A stretch of 64,000 nucleotides of DNA from Defluviitaleaceae bacterium (GTDB lineage: Bacteria; Bacillota; Clostridia; Lachnospirales; WQUN01): contig WRAN01000016.1 in the NCBI GenBank assembly GCA_009780185.1, forward strand, positions 1 through 64,000. Direction: 5' to 3'. The notes under the pieces are model-generated. The model worked only from the letters and a program-made list of their open reading frames with translations. It did not search any database and was not told the origin of the DNA. The translations under genes and the position numbers were made by a program. Shown here one piece after another: positions 1-9,228 of this stretch. The first letter of the stretch is position 1. Each line of letters begins with the position of its first letter.

Positions 1-2202
1 CAGCCTAGTCTGGGCAAAATGCATAAAGTCAAAAGTAAAAATAGTAGCCGCAAACAAAGCCCAGTTATTAGATTTAAATAAGAACCTGGCAAAGACATAA
101 ATCAGTGGCACCATTAATACCCCAGTCAAAGTCCCGGCAAAGCGCCACCCAAAAGGAGTCATACCAAAAATCTGTATACTCCACATGATAAAATTCTTAC
201 CCATAGGCGGGTGCGTAGTTTCAAATACATTAAGCCCATGAAGATATTCATAAGCCGCCCGTGGATGATAAATCTCATCAAAGTAGGCAGAGTTCATAAA
301 ACTACGGTAGTCTGGCACCCATTGCTGCTCGTCCACTAAGGCCTCTCCGCCGGGGGATACACTGTATATAGGAATAAGCTCTCGATTCGGCCCTCTAAAT
401 GCCAGCTCCTGTATCCTGACACCCACTCCCGTCGCAAAGACTCGGATATACCGTGCCTCAAAATGCATAGGCCTATCTTGCCAGGTAAATACGGCAGTAG
501 CGCCAGTGTTAAGCTGGTCGATTATCTCCCAGTCTTCTCCGTCTACAGATGCAGATATAGTAAATGGCCTATCGTGTACTGCACTCATCCGGTACTGCAT
601 TTCGGTAACATTCCAGGCCTCACCAAAGTCAATAATCGCGTACTCGCCTTGTTCCGGTGCCCACGCCGTTTGAGGGGCATTAAAATCCCCAAGACGGAAA
701 AACGCAATAAAGGAATAAATCCCAATAAGCACAAACAGAAAAACATAATCTTTGGCACCCATTGGTGGCGGGTCTACAACTTTTGTCTCGACAATGGGTT
801 CATATTCAGCCCTGCTTACCTTCGGCCTACCGGATGTGGCCTTCTTGGGCTTCTTTTTTGTCGCAATTTCCATAGGTGAAGGCTTCCCCATCCAATTTGA
901 TTTAATAAACATATAAATCAAAATTCCCCCTAAAACAACATTAGCAAAGGAAATAATAGGGGTGCTGTTGGCAATAATATCTAAAGTAAATCCGCCTCTA
1001 AGCCAGCGGAGTATCTCCGTGCAGTTGAAAAAGAAAGTAACAGAAAAAGCGGCATATATCCCAAGGCCGCGCTTTTCCCCCTTAGTAGCATAGTATACCA
1101 AGAAGAAAGTAAGAGCCGGGAATAAATACCGCTCATGCATCCTAACCATGAAAATAAATATCAAAGCAAACAAGGCCCCAACAATAAGGAAGAAGTGCCG
1201 TCCTTCATACAGCACACGATCCCGGTACAGGGCAATGAAAGTGAGGGCAGCAATAATTAACGCAATAATAAAGCCCCACCAGGAATAAGTAATCCCAAGG
1301 AATGTATTATCAAAAGCCACCCAATTACGGCCAAATAAAGCCCAGAAATTAAATGCGTTGACAGAGGCAAATGGATAAGTTCCAAGGCCGCTGGTATACA
1401 GCTCAATTACAGGCATAATATTTACGCCCGGCACAAAGGGAATCATAAGAACCGCCATAAGAGCTACAGCAGTACCAATGGCAGCAAACAAGCGCACATA
1501 GGCCTTACCAGGAATCTTATACCCGCCTAACTCAGATGGTTCTTTGCTGTCCAATAAATAAGTAATTGCCGTAAATAAATATATAGGCCCAAGAAATAAG
1601 GACTGCGCCTTTATAAGAATAGCAATACCAAAGAGTATATATGAAGCAATGATCTTCCGCTCCCGTAAGAGTAACAAGGACACAAGAAGGAAAATTACAA
1701 ACACAGACTCAACCTGCCCCCATACAGCGGATATAAGAATAACAGCAGGGTTAAGCACCCACAGCGCTGCCATTTTTAGTCCCCATATAGTGGCGGCAAT
1801 AGGCAGATCTTTGGGTTTTTCTTTATTTTCTGCTTTATCCTCAGCAGTACGTGTAAGCCGCCCATAAGCCGCAATACGATAAATAATATACCCAATACCC
1901 AAGTCAGCCAAAATAGCTGGAAGAAAGGTAAAGAAGTTGAATATAGTGCTAAGCCTCTCCCATCCAAACCTAGCCGACATAGCCCCAAGTACATACAGCA
2001 CATAGATATACCCCGGCGGATAATCAATAAAATCCACAGCAGTATAAATCTGGCTAAGCCCATGCTCAAAGGCTGCCTGACCCCAAAACTGAAAGAGATT
2101 TACATCATTGGTAAACATAAATCCAGATTGAAAGGCAAGAACCCGGACAATAAAACCTATAAGTAATAGGCCTATGATATAGTGCTTATTCTTTATTTCC
2201 AT
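1..2202 (-). CDS. GT-C fold membrane glycosyltransferase with internal discoidin-like domain and PMT-type C-terminal module (C-terminus outside window)
   Basis: The frame is open without a stop from an ATG at 2202 to the window edge (734 codons), so the C-terminus is missing. Residues about 1-440 form a multi-pass membrane protein of GT-C type, with an acidic motif in the first loop and a YPPGY motif, as in polyprenyl-phosphate mannosyltransferases. A Lys-rich cytoplasmic stretch follows (about 455-480). A beta-rich segment near 514-604 resembles an F5/8-type (discoidin) carbohydrate-binding domain. From about 620 a second module begins with YFDEIYHPRAA and THPPMGKN, the signature of protein O-mannosyltransferases (PMT, GT39). 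The likely role is transfer of a sugar from a lipid carrier onto protein or envelope glycan. Donor and acceptor are not visible. The start is preceded by a weak AGGTATAGG. Frame and family are secure; the exact reaction is inference. Confidence 0.8.
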   Translation of the reverse strand, partial: MEIKNKHYIIGLLLIGFIVRVLAFQSGFMFTNDVNLFQFWGQAAFEHGLSQIYTAVDFIDYPPGYIYVLYVLGAMSARFGWERLSTIFNFFTFLPAILADLGIGYIIYRIAAYGRLTRTAEDKAENKEKPKDLPIAATIWGLKMAALWVLNPAVILISAVWGQVESVFVIFLLVSLLLLRERKIIASYILFGIAILIKAQSLFLGPIYLFTAITYLLDSKEPSELGGYKIPGKAYVRLFAAIGTAVALMAVLMIPFVPGVNIMPVIELYTSGLGTYPFASVNAFNFWALFGRNWVAFDNTFLGITYSWWGFIIALIIAALTFIALYRDRVLYEGRHFFLIVGALFALIFIFMVRMHERYLFPALTFFLVYYATKGEKRGLGIYAAFSVTFFFNCTEILRWLRGGFTLDIIANSTPIISFANVVLGGILIYMFIKSNWMGKPSPMEIATKKKPKKATSGRPKVSRAEYEPIVETKVVDPPPMGAKDYVFLFVLIGIYSFIAFFRLGDFNAPQTAWAPEQGEYAIIDFGEAWNVTEMQYRMSAVHDRPFTISASVDGEDWEIIDQLNTGATAVFTWQDRPMHFEARYIRVFATGVGVRIQELAFRGPNRELIPIYSVSPGGEALVDEQQWVPDYRSFMNSAYFDEIYHPRAAYEYLHGLNVFETTHPPMGKNFIMWSIQIFGMTPFGWRFAGTLTGVLMVPLIYVFARFLFKSNNWALFAATIFTFDFMHFAQTRL

Positions 2203-2227
2203 CCTATACCTCGCTTTTGTATTATAA

Positions 2228-2245
2228 CGCGAATTAATTCAGAAT
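2228..2245 (-). repeat. Solo end of repeat family B
   Basis: The 18 bases match the terminal inverted repeat of the family B elements at 27483-27580 and 63348-63445 (core GAATTAATTCAGAATC). Only one end is present here. On the minus strand it is followed by GTTATAATAC, which could act as a -10 box for the glycosyltransferase gene. Confidence 0.45.
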
Positions 2246-2267
2246 CCGCTTATTTACTGGCCCCGAT

Positions 2268-2292
2268 CGCTTTTGTCATTATCATCAAAACC
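2268..2292 (+). repeat. Repeat family C copy
   Basis: A 25-bp motif (CGCTTTTGTCATTATCATCA followed by AAACC) lies between gltX and the glycosyltransferase. It matches 58924-58948 on the opposite strand at 24 of 25 positions. Shorter matches occur at 26622-26640 and 58956-58978. Function unknown. Confidence 0.5.
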
Positions 2293-2314
2293 GCTTTTAC
2301 TAAAATGATAGGGC

Positions 2315-3742
2315 TTATTGTAGTTTGCTTAGCCCAGCTGATAGTCTCTTAAGGCTTTCATCCTTACCTAGAAGTTCAGCTATTTCTGTAGCGCCGCACG
2401 GTGTTGTGGGCTTTCCTGATAGAGCTGTTCGTATTGGCCATAGTATCTGCCCTTTGGAGAAATCACTTTCCTCCGCTAACTTTGCAACTACTTCACCTAT
2501 GGCGGTATGGTTCCAATCTTCAAGCTGCTTAAGGGCAGCGATAGCCAGCTTTAAGGAATCGCGAGCTACATCAGGGTTAGTTTTCATTTTCTTATGAGTG
2601 TATAGTTCTATATCATAATCTGGAAGGGCATCTATAAAATCAACTAGCTCCCCACATTCTTTTATAAAGGACACTCTAGACTGAGTAATACCTGCCAGAT
2701 ACATGTAATCCATCCCTGGCTTTTTTACAGCTTCCTGCAAAAATGGTAAAGCCATGGAATAATATATTTCCACAGGTAGTCCCTTAATATGCTCTCCATT
2801 GACCCAGGTCATTTTCTTCATATCAAATGTAGAAGGGGACTTGCTTATATTTTTAGCGTTAAAAACCTGTATAAGTTCCTCTAATGTGAAAATTTCTTTA
2901 TTATCCGCAGGGCTCCAGCCCAACAGCGCGACGTAGTTTATTATAGCCTCTGGCAAGAATCCCATCTCTACAAGCTGGGGGATAGACGCATCTCCATGGC
3001 GCTTACTGATTTTCTTCCCGTCAGAGTTTTGTAAAAGTGGCAAGTGTACAAAAATAGGTATGGGCCACCCCAATGCTTCATATAACAGGGTGTATTTTGG
3101 GGTAGAGGTAAGGTATTCGCATCCTCTTACTACATGGGTTATTGCCATAGCGTTATCATCCACAACATTGGCGAAATTATAAGTAGGCATCCCATCAGAT
3201 TTAATTAGGATTTGGTCTTCCAGTTCGCTGTTTTCAATAGTAATATCTCCAAAAACCTCATCATGGAAGGTGGTTTTGCCCTCCGGAATCAGCTGGCGGA
3301 TGACATATGGCGTTCCCGATTCGATTTTTGCGGCAATTTTATCCTTGCTAAGCTGCAAACAATGACGGTCATATTTCACATGACCACCCTCGTCTGCAAG
3401 GCTTTGTAGCCTTTCCTTTTCGCAGAAGCAATAATAGGCCTTGCCTTCTTTTATAAGACGCAGTGCTGGGGGCATATAATCTGCCTTGCGCTCACTTTGG
3501 ATATAAGGCCCATAATCACCACCGACACTAGGCCCCTCGTCAAAGTTAAGGCCTGTAATACGCAAGGTTTCAAAAATAGCATCGGTAGCACCCTCAACAT
3601 AGCGTTGTTGATCGGTATCTTCGATGCGCAAAATAAAAACGCCGCCTTCATGTTTTGCTATTAAGTACTCATATAGGGCTGAGCGCAAGTTTCCTATGGT
3701 CATAAAGCCAGTTGGGCTTGGGGCGTAACGTGTACGAATCAT
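2315..3742 (-). CDS. gltX: Glutamyl-tRNA synthetase
   Basis: This is a class I aminoacyl-tRNA synthetase that charges tRNA-Glu (or tRNA-Glu/Gln) in the cytoplasm. The start is placed at the ATG preceding IRTRYAPSPTG because AAAGGAG lies 8 nt upstream; an upstream in-frame start would add seven residues without a better site. The 475 residues contain the PSPTG entry motif, a KISKR form of KMSKS (244-248) and a CFC...C zinc-like cluster near 105-128. The HIGH signature reads TIGN (T15), as in TrpRS, where most bacterial GluRS have H(I/V)GN. Length is normal for the family. It is the third gene on the minus strand after the germination operon but has its own promoter. Confidence 0.95.
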   Translation of the reverse strand: MIRTRYAPSPTGFMTIGNLRSALYEYLIAKHEGGVFILRIEDTDQQRYVEGATDAIFETLRITGLNFDEGPSVGGDYGPYIQSERKADYMPPALRLIKEGKAYYCFCEKERLQSLADEGGHVKYDRHCLQLSKDKIAAKIESGTPYVIRQLIPEGKTTFHDEVFGDITIENSELEDQILIKSDGMPTYNFANVVDDNAMAITHVVRGCEYLTSTPKYTLLYEALGWPIPIFVHLPLLQNSDGKKISKRHGDASIPQLVEMGFLPEAIINYVALLGWSPADNKEIFTLEELIQVFNAKNISKSPSTFDMKKMTWVNGEHIKGLPVEIYYSMALPFLQEAVKKPGMDYMYLAGITQSRVSFIKECGELVDFIDALPDYDIELYTHKKMKTNPDVARDSLKLAIAALKQLEDWNHTAIGEVVAKLAEESDFSKGQILWPIRTALSGKPTTPCGATEIAELLGKDESLKRLSAGLSKLQ

Positions 3743-3771
3743 ATATAAACTCCTTTTATACAATTTACGCC

Positions 3772-3801
3772 ATTTTAGCAGATTTGGAAACGGATTGACA
3801 A
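3772..3801 (-). promoter_or_regulatory. Probable sigma-A promoter of gltX
   Basis: On the minus strand TTGTCA (3796-3801) is followed after 18 bp by TAAAAT (3772-3777), preceded by TGC as an extended -10. It lies about 30 bp upstream of the gltX start. The rest of the 3743-3983 gap shows no gene. Confidence 0.5.
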
Positions 3802-3983
3802 CTGATGGATAGGTTTCGCATAAAAGCGCAGTTGAAAAACAAATCTGACATCAGCCGTATAGAAATCGGACAAGGTTTGCATTTGTGTATTTTCGGCGTA
3901 TACATGGGCATAACAAAAAAGAGAATACACAGACAGGTGCATCCTCTTGCAGTAGTTCCAGCGCCTTGCGTTGGATTCATAAT

Positions 3984-6218
3984 TTAAGCCTTTACAGTCA
4001 CTTTGACATCAGGAATCACTTCAACACCCGTAAAAACCTCACGCCAGCGTGGGGCATATCGCTGATATAGGTCATGCTGTTTTTTCCGCATAATCTCCAG
4101 CCAGTGATACCCATCAAGCTCAAGTTCATCTTGCATTTTGGTGGCGGTATGGAGTATTTCCTTTTTTATCGTTTCCTCCAGAAGCTGTGCCATATGCAAG
4201 GAGTAGCTTTCACGATTTAACAGGTCATTACCATCAGGACATTCCTCAATACTGCCTGAAATCTCTACTTGCATATGGGCTTGCAGCTTATTATCATGCT
4301 CTACAAAGCGCACATTAGCTGTGTGCTTTTCTACTTTAAATGGAATGGGGCTGCCAAGTGCCGTGGTTGTAACAATTGCCCCAAGGCCGCCATTATCCAC
4401 ACCCCATAAATACCCTCTAAGTTCTTCTTCATCCAACTGCCCAGCCTTAGCTCCGTTATTAATAAGTGCCGCCCCCAAGAAGCTTATTGCCTTATCTTCC
4501 ACATTAAGTGCCGGCACCATAACAGTACCCATATACTTCATCTGAGTAACAAGATTATCCAAGTTAATAATAAAGCTGGTGCCGCCTATCTTATGCTTAT
4601 CTTTATATATTGCGGCTACATATTTCCCAGGAAGCTTATCCCCTGGTGGGGTTGCCGCCAGTACATCCGCTCCTTCTCCATTTGCAACCAGTACATACAT
4701 TGCCCGGTCTATCTCATGATGGCGGTTAAAATAGTCTAGAGCGCCATTAACCAGATCAGGGTCTTCTAGTAAGGCATTTCCAAGTACCAGCATTTTTGTT
4801 TGACCAAAGTATAGCTGGGTATCTGTTTCGGCATTTATCTCTTTGATAGCCTCGGTAACAGTTTTTGCGGAAGCCTTCTTAATATATGGCGGGTCATCAT
4901 CTTCTTCATCCTCTGCGGAATCATTGGCTGCTGGCAAAGACAAGGTTACCGCATATCTAGCTTCCTCATCTGTGGCCTTATCTATGGCAATGGCTACAAC
5001 AAAAGCCCGGTTTTCAATCTCTACCCTGTCCCAACATCCACTTAGGGTTGAAAGAGAAATTATACCAAGCACAAGAAGGACTGCGGTCTTTGTCCCTTTT
5101 AGCTTGGAAGCTATTATTAATATCAAAGGCAGCAGCACCAGGAAGAAAAGCCCAACAGTAAGATACATAAAATCCAGCCGCTGATATATTTCCGTTTCAT
5201 CCCAGGGGATTAAGCACACCCCAAAAACAGCTGCGGAAGTAATCAGCACTCCTATCTGCCACAATTTATTTCCACGGCTAGGCCCGTGAGGGCGGCCTGG
5301 AGGGGGTTCCTTTTCTTTTCGTAAGCAATCCTTAATCAATACTCCCCCAAAGAACACCAAAGTATTAATAAAAGCAAAAACCGTAATAATCCAAAAGCTA
5401 AACATAAGTGCGTCTTGGCGTTCGATAAAAGCCCCAGGCAGATTAAGCATATCCATCATACTAAGCACAGGCCATGGTAAATCTACCACTCCCTGGCCAA
5501 ACTTAGTCAAAGTCAGCACCGTTATTACCGTAATTATTAATCCAGCAAAACCAATGGCGGCCACAACAGCCCTACCCATTTTTTTCTTAGGATGAATATA
5601 AGGTGACACAAGTAGCACGCACTCTAAACCGGTAAACATAAAGCCAAGGCGCAGCGTCCCTTGCAGTAGGTTCCTCGGAGGGGCGGTAAATACCGGCTGA
5701 AGGTTGCTCCAGTTGATATCCATAACAGCCAATACAATAAGAAAGATAAAGGGCAGCACCATCAAAGCCAGCAGCACTTCTGCAACCCGTGCCCTAGTTT
5801 CAATACCCTTTATTGCAGCATAAGAGGCGACCAGCAGCATAACAATCCCAGTCATAAATATAGGGGTATACTGCAACAACACTTCCTGTACAACCAACAT
5901 AAATGCCCTGAGCTCAAGTCCAGCCGCAAACACTAGCTTAAGCCACAGCACTGCCCCAAGAAAACATGCCACAGGGCGTGTTAAAAAATGCCCGGTGCTT
6001 TGGATAAATGTATCCCCGGGTCTAAGCCGTGCGGCAGTAGAAACCAGTGCCCCAATCCCCATTGCAAGAATCGTAAGCAAAACAGCAATAATCCACCCAT
6101 CACTACCGGCATATTCTGCCACTCTACGAGGCAGAATTATTACACCAGTTCCTATGGCGCTGATGATTATCAGGTTCTGTAATTGCCTAAGAGAGATTTT
6201 TTCATTTATAGATAGCAT
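3984..6218 (-). CDS. Fused spore germination permease-lipoprotein (GerB-GerC type)
   Basis: A single 744-residue frame joins two germination receptor subunits that are normally separate. Residues 1-370 are a ten-helix APC-superfamily permease (GerAB/spore_permease type), with IGTGVIILP in helix 1. After a short Lys-rich loop a new hydrophobic segment (378-394) ends in a lipobox-like LSGC with Cys395. WDRVEIENRAF follows, the hallmark start of GerAC lipoproteins, and then a full GerAC ectodomain to the end. The GerC lipobox is therefore internal. Cys395 may still be lipidated if a signal peptidase cuts the hydrophobic segment, which would release two subunits, or it may stay as a tether. The gene begins 2 nt after the gerA stop, so both are co-transcribed. 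No stop or frameshift is visible in the joint. Confidence 0.9.
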   Translation of the reverse strand: MLSINEKISLRQLQNLIIISAIGTGVIILPRRVAEYAGSDGWIIAVLLTILAMGIGALVSTAARLRPGDTFIQSTGHFLTRPVACFLGAVLWLKLVFAAGLELRAFMLVVQEVLLQYTPIFMTGIVMLLVASYAAIKGIETRARVAEVLLALMVLPFIFLIVLAVMDINWSNLQPVFTAPPRNLLQGTLRLGFMFTGLECVLLVSPYIHPKKKMGRAVVAAIGFAGLIITVITVLTLTKFGQGVVDLPWPVLSMMDMLNLPGAFIERQDALMFSFWIITVFAFINTLVFFGGVLIKDCLRKEKEPPPGRPHGPSRGNKLWQIGVLITSAAVFGVCLIPWDETEIYQRLDFMYLTVGLFFLVLLPLILIIASKLKGTKTAVLLVLGIISLSTLSGCWDRVEIENRAFVVAIAIDKATDEEARYAVTLSLPAANDSAEDEEDDDPPYIKKASAKTVTEAIKEINAETDTQLYFGQTKMLVLGNALLEDPDLVNGALDYFNRHHEIDRAMYVLVANGEGADVLAATPPGDKLPGKYVAAIYKDKHKIGGTSFIINLDNLVTQMKYMGTVMVPALNVEDKAISFLGAALINNGAKAGQLDEEELRGYLWGVDNGGLGAIVTTTALGSPIPFKVEKHTANVRFVEHDNKLQAHMQVEISGSIEECPDGNDLLNRESYSLHMAQLLEETIKKEILHTATKMQDELELDGYHWLEIMRKKQHDLYQRYAPRWREVFTGVEVIPDVKVTVKA

Positions 6219-6220
6219 AG

Positions 6221-7744
6221 CTACTCCTTTGAAGCTTTATATCGGCTTGCCTGCCTTGGATTTGCGTAAAAAGGCCGCTTTCTTAACATGAAAAGAGGCA
6301 GTCGAAAGATACTATCCTTCAAATCCTCACCCTTGCTAAGCTCTGAAGCCGCAAAGGGCATAAGATAAGGAAATCCAAAGCTCCGCAAGGACGCAAGATG
6401 GATAAGCATCAGCAGTAATCCTGCCCAAAGCCCTAAAAATCCAAAAGCCGCTGCCAAAATCAATATCCCATACTTAACCAGACGAAATCCATAAACAAGG
6501 GATACATTGGGGATAGCAAAGGTAGCAATCCCTGTAAGAGCCACAATGATTACCACAATAGGGCTGACAAGTCCCGCCTCAACAGCTGCCTGGCCGATAA
6601 TAAGCCCACCAACAATACCGATAGTACCCCCAGACGCTGTTTTAAGTCGTATCCCAGCCTCGCGCAACAGCTCGAAAGCCGCATCCAGCATAAATATCTC
6701 CAGCACAGCAGGAAACAGCACAATCCCACTAGCGTCAGCCAAAGTAGTAATCATCATAAGGGGAATCATAGAAGGATGATACAAAGCAACAGCCACATAA
6801 ACAGCAGGCAAAGCCACTGCCATAAAAGCCCCGATAAACCGAAGAACCCGCGTAATAGACATAACCTGCCAACGGCTATAGTAATCTTCTGACGCCTGAA
6901 AAAAGCAGTTGATGGATACCGGCACCAAGATAACAAAAGGGGAGTTATCCACAATTATCGCGATTCGTCCCTCTAAAAGTGCTGATGCCGCTTTATCTGG
7001 ACGCTCGGTAAGCTGTGCTTGTGGAAAGGGGCTTAACCAGTTTTCTTCAATAAGCTGTTCAACACATCCGCTATCTAAAATAGCGTCTATATTAATTTCC
7101 TTTAATCTAAGCTCAACCTCTTCCAGTATTTCTTGGCGCACTATCCCTTCAATATACATAAGGGCAATATCTGTCTGAGAACGGGTGCCAACACGGCTTT
7201 GCTTTACCTTCAACCCCGTATCACGGATACGACGCCGAACAAGAGCAGTATTAAATCGCATAACCTCACTAAAAGCTTCACGTGGGCCTTGTACCACCAC
7301 TTCCGTTTCAGCGGATTGGATACCCCTATTGGGAAAGCCACGTGTAGCCACAATTATAGCCTTAGGGTAACCCTCAATAAAAATTGCCGTATCCCCAGCC
7401 ATAATAAAATAGAGAATATCCTCCATTTTATCCGTCTCGCTAAAATCCCCGGTGGCGATACCTCGATCCTTTAGCGTAGTATAGAGATCGCCTTTTTCCG
7501 CTTCACTGATGTTACTCCAATCCATGTCAAAAAACCGCCGGATAATAGTAAGATCAAAGATATCCCGCCCTGTCATCGCGTCAATATAAGCGAGATAAAT
7601 CCAAGGAGCACCTACACCCCCGATAGGCATTTTGCGGCTAATAAAATCCTGACTATCCTTAAAAAGAGCCTCAATAAGCTCCTTATTCTCGTCCAAAGAG
7701 GAAAATGGCTTTGGAGGAATAGAATCTTTAATATTTGTAATCAT
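6221..7744 (-). CDS. Spore germination receptor subunit A (GerA family)
   Basis: The product (507 residues from the chosen start) is the large subunit of a Ger-type nutrient receptor in the spore inner membrane. It has an N-terminal soluble domain with FISRKMPIGG and VVVQGPREAFSE, the latter being the family hallmark. Five or so C-terminal membrane segments follow, with RWQVMSITRVLRFIGAFMA and FPYLMPFAA near the end. The start is uncertain: the ATG at 7744 has no clear ribosome-binding site. A reading from 7918 would add 58 residues unlike the family, so 7744 is preferred. The gene heads the germination operon and is divergent from the ABC ATPase gene. Confidence 0.9.
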   Translation of the reverse strand: MITNIKDSIPPKPFSSLDENKELIEALFKDSQDFISRKMPIGGVGAPWIYLAYIDAMTGRDIFDLTIIRRFFDMDWSNISEAEKGDLYTTLKDRGIATGDFSETDKMEDILYFIMAGDTAIFIEGYPKAIIVATRGFPNRGIQSAETEVVVQGPREAFSEVMRFNTALVRRRIRDTGLKVKQSRVGTRSQTDIALMYIEGIVRQEILEEVELRLKEINIDAILDSGCVEQLIEENWLSPFPQAQLTERPDKAASALLEGRIAIIVDNSPFVILVPVSINCFFQASEDYYSRWQVMSITRVLRFIGAFMAVALPAVYVAVALYHPSMIPLMMITTLADASGIVLFPAVLEIFMLDAAFELLREAGIRLKTASGGTIGIVGGLIIGQAAVEAGLVSPIVVIIVALTGIATFAIPNVSLVYGFRLVKYGILILAAAFGFLGLWAGLLLMLIHLASLRSFGFPYLMPFAASELSKGEDLKDSIFRLPLFMLRKRPFYANPRQASRYKASKE

Positions 7745-7771
7745 AGAAGTTATTCTGTTACAATAAAGTGA

Positions 7772-7802
7772 AAATATGCATGAGGAATACCAAGACAAAT
7801 AC
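7772..7802 (-). promoter_or_regulatory. Possible forespore (sigma-G-like) promoter of the germination operon
   Basis: On the minus strand GTATTTG (7796-7802) and CATATTT (7772-7778) are separated by 17 bp. They resemble, but do not match, the sigma-G pattern TGAATA / CATACTA that usually drives ger operons. The position, 28 nt upstream of the gerA start, fits. Assigned by resemblance only. Confidence 0.3.
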
Positions 7803-7898
7803 CCGCATAGCTTCTCATATGGGGATATCTTGCAATGAGTACTGCTTGCTATTGTATAAATCAATAAAAAATATCCCCGAAATTTGGGATTTCCTCCA

Positions 7899-7928
7899 AT
7901 GACAAATCGGTATGACAAATGTTATATT
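7899..7928 (+). promoter_or_regulatory. Candidate promoter of the ABC ATPase gene
   Basis: ATGACA (7899-7904), 18 bp spacer, TATATT (7923-7928). The transcript would carry a leader of about 120 nt holding three small GC-rich hairpins (about 7949-7963, 7991-8005 and 8021-8036) before the AAAAGGAGG ribosome site. Confidence 0.4.
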
Positions 7929-8055
7929 ACAAACGTGTTACAGAACTTTTCCGCGCAAAGCGCGGCCCGCGGCAAAGCGAGGAAGCATAGCTGGGCTTTG
8001 CCCAGTAAAGCGGCGGGGGTTTGAGGGCAGAGCCCTCATTTAAAAGGAGGCCATA

Positions 8056-9168
8056 ATGGCAAGTTTAGAGCTTAAAAACATCGTCAAAAAGTACCCCAAC
8101 GGTTTTGTTGCGGTAAATGACTTCAACCTGAGCATCAAAGATGAAGAGTTTATTATCTTCGTAGGCCCCTCAGGCTGCGGAAAAACAACCACTCTACGTA
8201 TGATCGCAGGTTTGGAAGAAATCACAGAAGGCGAGTTATACATAGGCGACAGGCTTATGAATGACGTGGCTCCAAAAGATCGCGACATCGCCATGGTATT
8301 CCAAAACTATGCTCTATACCCTCATATGAGCGTATACGACAACATGGCATTTGGTCTAAAACTCAGAAAAGTTCCTAAAGCCGAAATCAAAGAAAGAGTA
8401 GAAGCGGCAGCAAAAATCCTTGACATCCAGCATCTACTAGACCGTAAACCCAAAGCCCTCTCCGGCGGTCAGCGCCAGCGTGTAGCTATGGGACGTGCAA
8501 TCGTTCGTGACCCCAAAGTCTTCCTAATGGACGAGCCTCTGTCTAACCTAGACGCAAAGCTAAGGGTACAGATGCGTACAGAAATTACAAAGCTTCATCA
8601 AAAGCTAAAAACCACTTTCATCTATGTAACACATGACCAAACCGAAGCTATGACTCTAGGTGATAGAATCGTAGTTATGAAAGACGGCCTTATCATGCAA
8701 GAAGACAGCCCAGTAAACTTGTACAATAGGCCACAAAATCTCTTCGTAGCTAGCTTCATAGGTTCACCACAAATGAACCTGTTAGATGTTGAGGTAGTAG
8801 AAAGCGGTAGCGATATTTCCTTAAAATTCGGTAGCCACTCCATTAAGCTTCCCGAAGGCAAAGCCAAAGCGGTAAAAGAAGGCGGCTATGTAGGCAAAAC
8901 CGTTGTTATGGGTATCAGGCCAGAAGATCTTCATGATGAAGAAGTAGTAATTAACCAAAATCCAGACGCCGTTATAGAAACCGAAGTAGAAGTGCACGAG
9001 CTTCTAGGCGCGGAAGTATACTTATACTTGGTATGTGCAGGTCAGCAAATGATCGCCCGCGTAAACCCACGTACAACCGCAAAAGCCGGCGATGTAATCA
9101 AAATGGCTCTTGATATACAAAAAATCCATGTATTTGATAAAGAAACAGAAATGGTTATCACAAACTAA
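8056..9168 (+). CDS. Sugar ABC transporter ATPase of MsmX/UgpC/MalK type
   Basis: This 370-residue ATPase energises carbohydrate importers of the CUT1 class at the cytoplasmic membrane. Walker A GPSGCGKTT is at 37-45, the signature LSGGQ at 135-139, Walker B ends in DE at 159-160, and the switch His follows in YVTHDQTEA. Residues after about 235 form the MalK-type regulatory OB/TOBE fold (MGIRPEDL). It stands alone with its own promoter and terminator and has no permease genes beside it. That suggests a shared ATPase serving several importers, as MsmX does in Bacillus. A strong AAAAGGAGG precedes the ATG. Confidence 0.93.
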   Translation: MASLELKNIVKKYPNGFVAVNDFNLSIKDEEFIIFVGPSGCGKTTTLRMIAGLEEITEGELYIGDRLMNDVAPKDRDIAMVFQNYALYPHMSVYDNMAFGLKLRKVPKAEIKERVEAAAKILDIQHLLDRKPKALSGGQRQRVAMGRAIVRDPKVFLMDEPLSNLDAKLRVQMRTEITKLHQKLKTTFIYVTHDQTEAMTLGDRIVVMKDGLIMQEDSPVNLYNRPQNLFVASFIGSPQMNLLDVEVVESGSDISLKFGSHSIKLPEGKAKAVKEGGYVGKTVVMGIRPEDLHDEEVVINQNPDAVIETEVEVHELLGAEVYLYLVCAGQQMIARVNPRTTAKAGDVIKMALDIQKIHVFDKETEMVITN

Positions 9169-9185
9169 TAATCTCTATAAATCAA

Positions 9186-9215
9186 CAGCCCCTTCAAATG
9201 AAGGGGCTGTTTTTA
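9186..9215 (+). terminator. Rho-independent terminator after the ABC ATPase gene
   Basis: AGCCCCTTC and GAAGGGGCT form a 9-bp stem with a 4-nt loop, followed by TTTTTAT. Confidence 0.9.
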
Positions 9216-9228
9216 TGCACAATTATTT

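Noticed and set aside
7745-7918. 58-residue N-terminal extension of GerA
   Set aside because: It does not look like the family N-terminus and crosses the candidate promoter.
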